The notes beneath the pieces were generated by a model, which searched no databases, was not told where the DNA came from, and saw nothing but the letters and a program-made list of their open reading frames with translations. The translations under genes were made by a program, and so were the position numbers. This document shows, piece by piece, positions 1 to 8,077 of a DNA stretch of 64,000 nt (the first letter of the stretch is position 1; each line of letters opens with the position of its first letter). The DNA is from Saprospiraceae bacterium (lineage in GTDB: Bacteria; Bacteroidota; Bacteroidia; Chitinophagales; Saprospiraceae): contig JAHDES010000025.1 of the NCBI GenBank assembly GCA_020628645.1, positions 22,871-86,870 of the forward strand, in the 5' to 3' direction.

Positions 1-9
1 AAGTATAGC

Positions 10-438
10 TTACGAAATTAACATTTTCCGAACGGAATCTTCTAAAATTTCAAACTTTATTTTTGCTGTATCTTCAGGAAGAAGCGTTTCTATTAACTCA
101 GGCCATTCAATTAAGCAATAATTACCAGAATATAAATAATCTTCAATTCCAATATCAATTGCCTCTTGTATGTTTTTCAACCGGTATAAATCCATATGAT
201 AGATCAGTCGTTTTTGTTGTGCAATCGTATCAAAATAATGATATTCATTTATAATAGAAAAAGTAGGACTAGTTGCAGTATCGATGACATCTAAACTTTC
301 ACAGAAAGCTTTGATAAAGGTAGTTTTGCCTGCTCCAATCTCTCCATAAAACAATAGGCATTTACAGTTTCCTATATGACTCTTTAATTCCTCAATCGCC
401 AATGGTAAGCTATCTAAAGATGTTAATATTTCTTTCAT
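10..438 (-). CDS. tsaE: tRNA threonylcarbamoyladenosine biosynthesis ATPase TsaE
   Basis: Cytosolic P-loop ATPase needed, with TsaB and TsaD, to make the t6A37 modification of ANN-decoding tRNAs. The 142-residue protein has the family's usual length. A Walker A motif, GEIGAGKTT, lies at residues 32-40, followed by the conserved SPTF segment (about 57-60), the HMDLYRL segment, and LIEWPE near residue 110, all typical of TsaE. The stop codon lies inside the window, so the gene is complete. It is divergent from the lamin-tail gene at 573. A minus-strand TAnnTTTG -7 element lies 38 bp upstream. The family assignment is secure from the motifs. Confidence 0.95.
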   Translation of the reverse strand: MKEILTSLDSLPLAIEELKSHIGNCKCLLFYGEIGAGKTTFIKAFCESLDVIDTATSPTFSIINEYHYFDTIAQQKRLIYHMDLYRLKNIQEAIDIGIEDYLYSGNYCLIEWPELIETLLPEDTAKIKFEILEDSVRKMLIS

Positions 439-475
439 TTATATAAAAATAAATTATCTTTTTATTAAATTCACA

Positions 476-483
476 CAAAAATA
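476..483 (-). promoter_or_regulatory. Bacteroidota -7 element upstream of tsaE
   Basis: Minus-strand TATTTTTG matches the TAnnTTTG -7 consensus of the Bacteroidota primary sigma factor, 38 bp before the tsaE start. No clear -33 TTG is visible. Confidence 0.45.
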
Positions 484-572
484 ACATCTAAAACAAATTA
501 AACCCGATATTTCTTTCTTAACTTAGCTGTCGAACTTGATATTTATTCATTATCTTTTAAATTTCCTATTCT

Positions 573-2720
573 ATGAATACAAAGACAATTACTAGAACAC
601 TAACACTTCTCTGTTTTATTTTTTCTACTTATTTTCTTTCTGCACAAATTGTCATCAGTGAATTAAGCTATAACCCTTGTACTCCAGCACTAGGTCAAGG
701 TGATGATGGTGATTGTGAATTTATGGAAATACATAATCAAGGAGCTAGTACTGTGGATATTTCTGGATATAATTTTGATGATCCTACATTTACATTCCCT
801 GCTGGTACAATGATTGCAGCTGACGAATACATTTTGATTGTCATCAATGCAACAAATTATCCAACATGTGGCTATACTACTCCTGGTGCTACTCAAATTT
901 TTGAGTGGACAGGTGGTGTTCTAGGAAATGGTGGTGAGTCTGTTAATTTATTTGATGCTTCTGCTACACTTGTTGATGCCTTCACTTATGATGATGGCGC
1001 CTGTGGTGCAGATGGCGATTGTAATTCCTTACAATATACAGGTACAGGCGATAATATGGATTGTACTACTGGAAATTGGATAGCAGCTACTCCAACCCCA
1101 GGGGCAGCTAATAATACTGCTCCTACTTGTGCGATAACAAATGTTTTTATTAATAATGTAATGTGTACGGGAGCTGATCTAACATTTGATGTAAACTATA
1201 CAGCAGCAAATGGTAGTGGCACGTATGAAGTAGTTGATAATGGAACATCAACCGTTTTGGCTTCTGGAGCTACTTCTCCTATTACAGTCACTATCGTTGG
1301 TAATACTTCCACAACTGCTTTTGATGTAGTAGTTTGGGATCAAGTAGATAATACTTGTGTAAGTGATCCAGAAACAGTGAATCCTCTAGATTGTTCAGTC
1401 GTACCTGCTTGTCCAACTCCTGGAGATTTAATTATTACAGAAATAATGCATACACCTGCTGCTGTTGGAAGTGAAGGTGAATACGTAGAAATTTATAATA
1501 CTACAGCTGCTCCTATTGATCTTCAAAACTATGTACTAAAAGACGATGGTGGAAATACTCACACTATTGCTCTTAGCGTTGTAGTTCCTGCTATGGGCTA
1601 TGCTGTTTTGGGGGCTGATGCTAATATGGCAACGAATGGTGGCTATACTGCTGATTATCAATATTCAAGTTTTTTCTTAAGTGCTACTGATGAAGTAGTT
1701 TTAGAATGTACAGGCACAGTCATTGACAGTGTTGATTATGGTACAGCACTTGGTTTCCCTGCAGCTACAGGTGCTAGTATATCTTTAGATCCTAATTTTT
1801 ATAATCAGACAGATAATGATAATGGCGCAAACTGGTGTGTATCTTCTACTACAACAGGATTAAGTGGAGGCGATTTAGGTACCCCTGGAAATGTTAATGT
1901 ATGTAATGCTGCAACTTGCCCTGGAGTAGGTGATTTGGTAATTAATGAAATCATGCAAAATCCAGATATGGTTGGCGATAATGTTGGAGAATGGTTTGAA
2001 ATTTATAATCCTACAGGAGCAGCAATTGATATGTTTGGCTTTACCATTCGAGATAATGGTGCCAACGCTTTTACAGTAACATCTTCTGTAGTCGTTCCTG
2101 CAGGTGGTTATGCTGTTTTTGGCAAAGATGCTAATTCTGCCACCAATGGAGGTTATACTCCTGATTTTGTATACAGCACAGGAATGGATTTATCAAATGG
2201 AGATGATGAAATCATATTAGAATGTGGTGGTGTCATTATAGATAGTGTATATTGGGATGGCGGACCAAATTATCCAGATCCAACAGGTGCTAGTATGAGC
2301 CTTAATCCTGCAACCGCCGACGCTTCGTCAAACGATACAGGTTCTAATTGGTGTGAAGCTACATCTGCAATGAGTGGAGGTGACTTAGGAACTCCCGGAG
2401 CCGCTAATGATGCTTGTGGAACAGTTTGTCCTCCTGATTATGCTGGAGCAAATCAGCTAATAGGTACAGAAACAGCAACTGCAGATTATGAAACAGATGG
2501 TATTATTGAGTCAATTCAGCTTATAGATGCTACTGCTATAGTAGATTATGATTCTGCTATAGAAATTAATTTATTACCTGGATTTGAAACAGTATTAGGT
2601 GCTATGTTCCATGCATTTATTGATGGATGTGCTGGTGCAGCTGTAATAGACGATAATCCTAATGCTGCAAAACAACAAAACGATACAACTATAGAAGAAG
2701 AAAATTCTGAAAAGGAATAA
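573..2720 (+). CDS. Secreted protein with three lamin-tail domains
   Basis: 715-residue exported protein. A Sec signal peptide ends near residue 24 (YFLSAQ). Three lamin-tail (LTD) domains follow, at about 25-180, 280-445 and 450-612. The second and third each open with a CP-x-GDL-I-x-EIM segment containing an E-x-EIYN core, and they are close to each other in sequence. A domain at about 618-690 has a pattern met in Saprospiraceae surface proteins (x-TxTA-x-DYETDGIIES, then LLPGFE and FHAFIDGC). The last 20 residues are acidic and charged. No typical T9SS type A sorting domain is visible, so the export or anchoring route is unclear. LTDs often occur in bacterial surface proteins and nucleases; no nuclease domain is seen here. 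It is a single gene ended by a strong terminator. A cell-surface adhesin or structural role is inference. Confidence 0.85.
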   Translation: MNTKTITRTLTLLCFIFSTYFLSAQIVISELSYNPCTPALGQGDDGDCEFMEIHNQGASTVDISGYNFDDPTFTFPAGTMIAADEYILIVINATNYPTCGYTTPGATQIFEWTGGVLGNGGESVNLFDASATLVDAFTYDDGACGADGDCNSLQYTGTGDNMDCTTGNWIAATPTPGAANNTAPTCAITNVFINNVMCTGADLTFDVNYTAANGSGTYEVVDNGTSTVLASGATSPITVTIVGNTSTTAFDVVVWDQVDNTCVSDPETVNPLDCSVVPACPTPGDLIITEIMHTPAAVGSEGEYVEIYNTTAAPIDLQNYVLKDDGGNTHTIALSVVVPAMGYAVLGADANMATNGGYTADYQYSSFFLSATDEVVLECTGTVIDSVDYGTALGFPAATGASISLDPNFYNQTDNDNGANWCVSSTTTGLSGGDLGTPGNVNVCNAATCPGVGDLVINEIMQNPDMVGDNVGEWFEIYNPTGAAIDMFGFTIRDNGANAFTVTSSVVVPAGGYAVFGKDANSATNGGYTPDFVYSTGMDLSNGDDEIILECGGVIIDSVYWDGGPNYPDPTGASMSLNPATADASSNDTGSNWCEATSAMSGGDLGTPGAANDACGTVCPPDYAGANQLIGTETATADYETDGIIESIQLIDATAIVDYDSAIEINLLPGFETVLGAMFHAFIDGCAGAAVIDDNPNAAKQQNDTTIEEENSEKE

Positions 2721-2745
2721 AAATATAGAATTGGAATATGTCCGA

Positions 2746-2780
2746 AACGAGTTGATCTTTTGATCAGCTCGTTTTTTTTT
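2746..2780 (+). terminator. Rho-independent terminator after the lamin-tail gene
   Basis: A 12-bp stem (2746-2757 with 2762-2773, one G-T pair) has a 4-nt loop and runs into nine T residues, 26 bp after the stop codon. Confidence 0.92.
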
Positions 2781-2847
2781 ATGACTAAAACTAATTAGAA
2801 ATTTAGGTCAATCATTCCAATAGTAGTATTTATTATCAAAGCTTCTG

Positions 2848-2855
2848 TATCTTTG
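2848..2855 (+). promoter_or_regulatory. Bacteroidota -7 element of rlmN
   Basis: TATCTTTG matches TAnnTTTG. It ends only 7 bp before the rlmN ATG, so transcription should start at or within a few bases of the start codon, giving a leaderless or nearly leaderless mRNA. Confidence 0.65.
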
Positions 2856-2862
2856 CCGTCGA

Positions 2863-3906
2863 ATGGTAGATGCTAAAATAAATATACGATCTTTATCTCA
2901 AGCCGCATTAACGGAAATGCTGTTGGAAATGGGCGAAAAGAAGTTTCGTGCCAAACAAATTTATGAATGGCTTTGGCAAAAAGGAGCACATTCTTTTGAT
3001 GAAATGACCAATCTCTCTAAAGCACTACGAGCGCAACTCCATCAAAATTTTGAAATCCTTCCTATTCAAGAAGATAAAGTGCAGCGTAGCACAGATGGCA
3101 CTATCAAATCTCGTTATCGCCTCCATGATGGTCACTTGATCGAATCTGTACTAATTCCTGTACCTTCTGACAATCGCTATACGGTTTGTGTCAGTTCTCA
3201 GGTGGGTTGTAGCTTGACTTGTACCTTTTGTGCAACGGGGCGAATGAAACGTGTACGTAATTTAGATGCCGCCGAAATTTACGATCAAGTTTTTTTAGTC
3301 AATCAACAAGCACTTGAAACCTATAATCATCCTTTGACGAATATCGTCTACATGGGAATGGGAGAACCCCTTTTAGCTTATAAAAATGTATTACAAAGTA
3401 TAAAATATATTACCTCTCCACAAGGCTTGGGTATGTCACCCCGACGCATCACCGTGAGTACAGCGGGAATTGCTAAGATGATTAAAAAACTAGCGGATGA
3501 TGAAGTTCGCTTTAATCTTGCCCTCTCTCTCCATGCTGCTGATGACGAAAAAAGAAACGAAATCATGCCCATTAACGAGCAAAATAATCTTGCTGTATTG
3601 ATGGAAGCTTTGATTTATTTTCATGAAAACACCAAAAACAAAATTAGCTACGAATACATTGCTTTCCAAGATTTTAATGATAGCATAGAAGATGCAGCCA
3701 ATTTAGCTAAACTATGTCGTCTTTTTCCCGTAACGGTAAATATCATCGAATACAATCCAATAGATGGTGCACCTTTTAAAAAATCGAGTGCCCATAAAAT
3801 TGATGATTTTGCTGCTTATCTCCGCAATAAAGGTATTATGGTAACCGTACGTCGTAGTCGTGGACGTGATATTGATGCCGCCTGTGGACAGTTAGCGAAT
3901 AAATAG
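2863..3906 (+). CDS. rlmN: 23S rRNA (adenine2503-C2)-methyltransferase RlmN
   Basis: Radical-SAM enzyme that methylates C2 of A2503 in 23S rRNA, and in many bacteria A37 of some tRNAs. At 347 residues it has the usual length. The radical-SAM cluster motif is C116-x3-C120-x2-C123 (GCSLTCTFCATG). C109, seven residues upstream in the CVSSQ segment, corresponds to the mechanistic C118 of the E. coli enzyme. C341, near the C-terminus (DAACGQL), corresponds to the methylated C355. A GMGEPL motif, typical of the family, is also present. The ATG at 2863 lies 7 bp after a -7 element. It is upstream of and co-directional with the glycosyltransferase pair, separated by a 98-bp structured gap. Confidence 0.97.
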   Translation: MVDAKINIRSLSQAALTEMLLEMGEKKFRAKQIYEWLWQKGAHSFDEMTNLSKALRAQLHQNFEILPIQEDKVQRSTDGTIKSRYRLHDGHLIESVLIPVPSDNRYTVCVSSQVGCSLTCTFCATGRMKRVRNLDAAEIYDQVFLVNQQALETYNHPLTNIVYMGMGEPLLAYKNVLQSIKYITSPQGLGMSPRRITVSTAGIAKMIKKLADDEVRFNLALSLHAADDEKRNEIMPINEQNNLAVLMEALIYFHENTKNKISYEYIAFQDFNDSIEDAANLAKLCRLFPVTVNIIEYNPIDGAPFKKSSAHKIDDFAAYLRNKGIMVTVRRSRGRDIDAACGQLANK

Positions 3907-3925
3907 TTTTAACCGTAAAATATTA

Positions 3926-3994
3926 AATGTAAAACAGCAGAATGTAAAACTCCTTCCTTTACATTTTAAGATTTAAACTTTTATATTTTACATT
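3926..3994. repeat. Nested inverted 9-mers between rlmN and the glycosyltransferase gene
   Basis: AATGTAAAA occurs at 3926-3934 and 3941-3949. Its complement TTTACATT or TTTTACATT occurs at 3958-3965 and 3986-3994. The inner and outer pairs nest, so the 98-bp gap could fold into a two-tier AT-rich hairpin. No run of T follows, so this is not called a terminator. Confidence 0.5.
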
Positions 3995-4004
3995 AAATAC
4001 GAAC

Positions 4005-4958
4005 GTGCAACCGATTCCAAATATCAGTATTGTTCTTCCCTTATTTAATGAGGTAGAAAATTTACAAGCACTATATGATGCCCTTGTACCCGTGGTGGAG
4101 TCGCTACATTCCAATTATGAAATTATCTTTGTAGATGATGGTAGTCGCGATGGCTCATTTGATGTAGTCAAACAATTACATCAGCAAAATAATAAGGTTC
4201 GAGGACTCTCTTTTTCTCGAAATTATGGTCATCAAACAGCTTTGATGGCAGGATTACAGCATTCAATCGGTGAAGTCGTCATTACAATGGATGCCGATTT
4301 ACAACACCCTCCTGCACTGCTTCCCGTTTTGTATGATGAATGGAAAAAAGGATTCGACATTGTCAACACGCGCCGTTTAGAAGTGGAAGGCGTAAGTTGG
4401 TTTAAAAAATGGACCTCCAAAAAATATTATCAACTCCTCAATTTTTTATCTGATATCCCAATAGAGCCTGCCTCTGCTGATTTTCGTTTGATGAGTCGAA
4501 AAGCGGTGAATGCCTTTATTGAACTACCTGAACGAGATCGCTTCACAAGAGGACTCGTGCGATGGATGGGCTTTCAACAGACTTTTGTAGATTATAAGGC
4601 CCATGCTCGTTTTGCAGGACAGAGTAAATATTCCTTACTCAAAATGCTCCGTTTTGGCTTAGATGGGATTGTTTCCTTTTCTTCTCGCCCTTTGCGTTTA
4701 TCTTTTTATGTAGGCTTAATTGTCTTTTTACTAGGATGTATTTATACAATTTTTGCCATCATACAATTCTTTAAAGGAGACACAGTTCAAGGTTGGGCAT
4801 CTATCTTAGTATCCGTTCTAATTATTGGAGGGGTGACACTATTAAGTTTGGGTATAATCGGAGAATATATTGCGCGAATTTTTCATGAAGTGAAACAACG
4901 CCCGCTTTATTTCATAAAAGAAGAAGTAGGCGTTTCAAACCAAAAAGATCAATCATGA
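4005..4958 (+). CDS. Family 2 glycosyltransferase, Dpm1/GtrB-like polyprenyl-phosphate sugar synthase
   Basis: Probably moves a sugar from a nucleotide sugar to polyprenyl phosphate on the cytoplasmic face of the inner membrane. The 317-residue protein has a GT-A domain: ISIVLPLFNE at the start, VDDGS (about 43-47) and the metal-binding DAD in TMDADLQHPP (about 95-97). The conserved FR-x-MSRKA segment follows. Two C-terminal membrane helices lie at about 232-254 and 264-292, as in GtrB, ArnC and DPMS-like enzymes. The start is GTG, because no in-frame ATG precedes the first beta strand. The stop overlaps the next gene's start by 4 bp (ATGA), so translation is probably coupled. The sugar cannot be told from sequence; the partner gene suggests mannose or a similar sugar (inference). 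Confidence 0.88.
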   Translation: MQPIPNISIVLPLFNEVENLQALYDALVPVVESLHSNYEIIFVDDGSRDGSFDVVKQLHQQNNKVRGLSFSRNYGHQTALMAGLQHSIGEVVITMDADLQHPPALLPVLYDEWKKGFDIVNTRRLEVEGVSWFKKWTSKKYYQLLNFLSDIPIEPASADFRLMSRKAVNAFIELPERDRFTRGLVRWMGFQQTFVDYKAHARFAGQSKYSLLKMLRFGLDGIVSFSSRPLRLSFYVGLIVFLLGCIYTIFAIIQFFKGDTVQGWASILVSVLIIGGVTLLSLGIIGEYIARIFHEVKQRPLYFIKEEVGVSNQKDQS

Positions 4959-6880
4959 GCAAAGCGAAAAAGAAAGTCAAGAAAAAACAAAAAGCAACAA
5001 AAACGATCACTTGGTCAGACTATCTTCCTTGGATGGGCGGAGCAGTGTTGTTGACTTTATTGGCATTTATTCCTGTTTTTGGTACAGACTTGATTAATTA
5101 TGATGATGAGTTGTATATCACCCAAAATCCGCTCATACAGTCTTTTGATATTAAAGGTTTATTTTCTCAATTTTATAAAAGCCAGTATTCCCCTTTAGCA
5201 ATGTTGATTATGGCATGTCAATTTAAACTTGGCATGAGTACGGGTATGCTCAAATTTGTGAGTGTACTGATTCATTTAGCGAATACTGCTTTGGTCTTTG
5301 CCGTGGTTTATCAACTTTTTAAAAAATTAGATTGGAGTTTTTTTGTGGCAGCCTTCTTCGGAGTATGTGTCTTACAGGTAGAATCTGTAGCTTGGTTAAC
5401 GGCATCTATGAAAATAGGTATGTATGCACTTTATTTTTTATTAGCTTTGCTTTCTTATTTGCTCTATCTTGATCGTAAAAATCATAACTATTTATGGGCT
5501 AGCATTTTGTATTTTATTGCTGCTTGTTTGTGTAAAGAACAGGCTGTTGCGCTCGCCCCTACCCTCGTAGCAATTGATTATTTAAAGAAACGAGATATTT
5601 TCAGTAAAAAAGTAATCACCGAAAAAATCCCCTTTTTTATCATCGCGTTGATTTTTGGTATTATCACCTTACAAGCATCGCAAAGTTTTGAAGCAAAACA
5701 GCTCGTTTATGATTTTGGATTTGGAGAACGAATTCTATTTGCCTTATATGCATTAGGTATGTATTTCGTAAAGATGATTGCCCCTTTTAATTTATCTATG
5801 TTTTATACCTATCCCATCAAAGGAGCAATTCCTGTGAGTTACTACATTTATACCCTTATTTGTTTGGGAGTATTGGGATTAACATTTTGGAGTTTTAAAC
5901 GAAAAGATCGAACCTTAAGCTTTGCTTTGCTCTTTTTCTTTATCAATATTGGTTTAACCATTTTTACACAGATTTTATCGGTACGTGATGTGATTGCCGC
6001 CGATCGCTATGTCTATATTCCAGCTATTGGATGGTTTATTGCAATTGTGTATTTACTCGATCAATTTGTTTTACCTAAAGTAGGAAAACCATTACAATAT
6101 GGAGCACTTGCGTTTTTGGTTGCAACTGCTTTTCTAAGTTTTCAACGAGCCAATTTATGGGAAAATAGCTACACTATTTTTTCAGATGTGATTGAAAAAG
6201 GACAATTAGCTAACGGACAACTGAATCCATATTTGGCTTTACCTTATAATAATAGAGGGATTTATCAACGTAGAAATAAACAATACGAGGGCGCATTAGC
6301 CGATTTTAATAAAGCCATCGCAGCAAGTCCAACTAATGCCAAAGCCTATCAAAATCGAGGCAATATTTATTTCAACCAAAATAAAGATAATCTAGCCCTT
6401 CAGGACTATAATAAAACGCTCAGTCTGCAACCAAATAATGAAAAAGCCTTATCTTCAAGAGGAGCTATTTTCGCCAAACAAGGACAAATCAGTAAAGCCT
6501 TGGAAGATATCAATCGAGCTATAGAAATTGACCCTACTTTTACCGATGCTTATTCCAATCGAGCTTTGATTTATATGCAACAACAAGATATGGCAAAAGC
6601 AATTGTAGATTTTACCACTTATTTGAAATATCAACCCGTTGCAGCTGATGTGTATAGTAGTAGAGGGGTTTGTTATGCGCAAAGTGGACAAACACAATTA
6701 GCAATTAAGGATCATACCAAAGCGATTCAACTCTCCCCCAATACAGGAGCATTTTATGTCAATAGAGCGTATACCTATCGCTCTATGCAAAATACTGCTG
6801 CTGCTGTTCAAGATTTACAAACGGCAAAATCATACGGTGCAAATATTCCTCCTGAACTAGCAAGTAGCTTGGGTATGTAA
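4955..6880 (+). CDS. TMTC-like polytopic membrane protein with C-terminal TPRs, putative GT-C glycosyltransferase
   Basis: 641 residues in two parts. A Lys-rich cytoplasmic start (1-18) is followed by about ten hydrophobic helices to about residue 400. The first periplasmic loop has an acidic NYDDELYI segment (D50, D51, E52), the position of the catalytic acidic pair in PMT/TMTC-type GT-C enzymes. About six TPR units follow at 430-635, with canonical spacing such as AYQNRGNIYFNQNKDNLALQDY. This layout matches eukaryotic TMTC O-mannosyltransferases and their bacterial relatives. The gene overlaps the Dpm1-like gene by 4 bp, which fits a donor-lipid synthase and user pair. Family membership is fairly sure; activity, sugar and acceptor are inferred. 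A TPR membrane protein without catalysis is the alternative. Confidence 0.75.
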   Translation: MSKAKKKVKKKQKATKTITWSDYLPWMGGAVLLTLLAFIPVFGTDLINYDDELYITQNPLIQSFDIKGLFSQFYKSQYSPLAMLIMACQFKLGMSTGMLKFVSVLIHLANTALVFAVVYQLFKKLDWSFFVAAFFGVCVLQVESVAWLTASMKIGMYALYFLLALLSYLLYLDRKNHNYLWASILYFIAACLCKEQAVALAPTLVAIDYLKKRDIFSKKVITEKIPFFIIALIFGIITLQASQSFEAKQLVYDFGFGERILFALYALGMYFVKMIAPFNLSMFYTYPIKGAIPVSYYIYTLICLGVLGLTFWSFKRKDRTLSFALLFFFINIGLTIFTQILSVRDVIAADRYVYIPAIGWFIAIVYLLDQFVLPKVGKPLQYGALAFLVATAFLSFQRANLWENSYTIFSDVIEKGQLANGQLNPYLALPYNNRGIYQRRNKQYEGALADFNKAIAASPTNAKAYQNRGNIYFNQNKDNLALQDYNKTLSLQPNNEKALSSRGAIFAKQGQISKALEDINRAIEIDPTFTDAYSNRALIYMQQQDMAKAIVDFTTYLKYQPVAADVYSSRGVCYAQSGQTQLAIKDHTKAIQLSPNTGAFYVNRAYTYRSMQNTAAAVQDLQTAKSYGANIPPELASSLGM

Positions 6881-6960
6881 ATTAGTTTTAATCCTTTTGT
6901 AACTATGTAACTGCCAAATAATAATTACTGCATTTTGTTTATGATCTTTTGCACCATTTT

Positions 6961-7944
6961 TTATTTTTTCAGATGAGAATCCACATCTATCAATTGATGT
7001 TCATTTTGCTGTGAAAACATACAATTAAAGCCTTTTTGAATAGCAAAACCACCATATTCGCCTGCTTTATTAAGGGCCAAATATCCAACTTGTATATCTT
7101 GATATTTTTGTTTTTTTACAATACGCATCACGGCCTCTTTACAAGCTTCCATTGGACTACGCCCTTGCCGCATCAATTCTACCACTAAAAATGAGCCTAA
7201 TGAACGAAGGACTGCTTCTCCCATTCCCGTAGCAACAGCTCCCCCTATTTCATTATCCACAAACATTCCTGCACCAATAATTGGAGAATCTCCTACTCGA
7301 CCTTGTAGTTTATAAGCTAATCCACTCGTTGTACAAGCTCCAGACATATTTCCATTTTGATCGATGGCTAACATCCCTATCGTATCATGTTGTTCGATAT
7401 TTATGATCGGCTGATACTTCGATTTCACTTTCCATTCCTCCCATTCTTGACGCGATTTTTCCGTCAATAAATTCTCTTTTTTAAACCCTTGAGAAAGTGC
7501 AAATTGATAGGCTCCTTCTCCTGCCAAAATTACATGTGGTGTTTCTTCCATGACTTTTCGTGCCACAGAAATCGGATGTTTGATATGCTGTAAAAAACAA
7601 ACTGAACCACAATTACCTTTTTCATCCATAATACAAGCATCCAAGGTTACATTTCCATCTCGATCAGGACGGCCTCCATAACCTACAGATCGATCTTCTA
7701 TATCTGCTTCAGGAACCCGAACACCTGCCTCTACAGCATCTAATGCAGATTTTCCATTTTGTAAAACTGACCATGCAGCTTTATTGGCTTTATGATTATT
7801 CCATGTGGACAAAACTGTTATCCCCTTACTTTCTGTAGATGAGATCGTTTGACTACATGCCGTTTGCCCCACTCCTATCAATCCTACACCAACCGATGCT
7901 TGTACACTTTTCCCTAGAAAATTTCTTCTTGTAATTTTTGACAT
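6961..7944 (-). CDS. Tat-exported glycosylasparaginase, N4-(beta-N-acetylglucosaminyl)-L-asparaginase
   Basis: Ntn-hydrolase of family T2 that cleaves the GlcNAc-Asn bond left after N-glycoprotein breakdown. The 327-residue precursor should split itself before T188 in the HDTIGM motif into alpha and beta chains. The substrate-binding GRVGDSPI-x-GAG segment (about 215-226) and the ATGMGE segment are intact. The N-terminus has a twin-arginine motif (TRRNFLGK, residues 5-12) and a hydrophobic stretch ending at C30, so the enzyme is probably exported folded. C30 could be lipidated, but the residue three places before it is Gln rather than an aliphatic one. It is convergent with the TMTC-like gene. 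The motif match to aspartylglucosaminidase is clear; isoaspartyl peptidase is less likely because of the HDTIGM and GRVGDSP pair. Confidence 0.9.
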   Translation of the reverse strand: MSKITRRNFLGKSVQASVGVGLIGVGQTACSQTISSTESKGITVLSTWNNHKANKAAWSVLQNGKSALDAVEAGVRVPEADIEDRSVGYGGRPDRDGNVTLDACIMDEKGNCGSVCFLQHIKHPISVARKVMEETPHVILAGEGAYQFALSQGFKKENLLTEKSRQEWEEWKVKSKYQPIINIEQHDTIGMLAIDQNGNMSGACTTSGLAYKLQGRVGDSPIIGAGMFVDNEIGGAVATGMGEAVLRSLGSFLVVELMRQGRSPMEACKEAVMRIVKKQKYQDIQVGYLALNKAGEYGGFAIQKGFNCMFSQQNEHQLIDVDSHLKK

Positions 7945-8077
7945 ATCGTTTTATTAATGCTTTATTGCAATCTACTTAATTTTTTTGTCGAAGATAAGTG
8001 ATTCTTTTTAATACAGCTTTTAGAAATTTTGTATTTTTAGAATCCATATTCATAAAGAACCTTATATTTTAAGAAAT

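Noticed and set aside
6881..6960. Bidirectional terminator between the TMTC-like and glycosylasparaginase genes
   Set aside because: T-rich sequence is present, but no stem of useful length can be formed.
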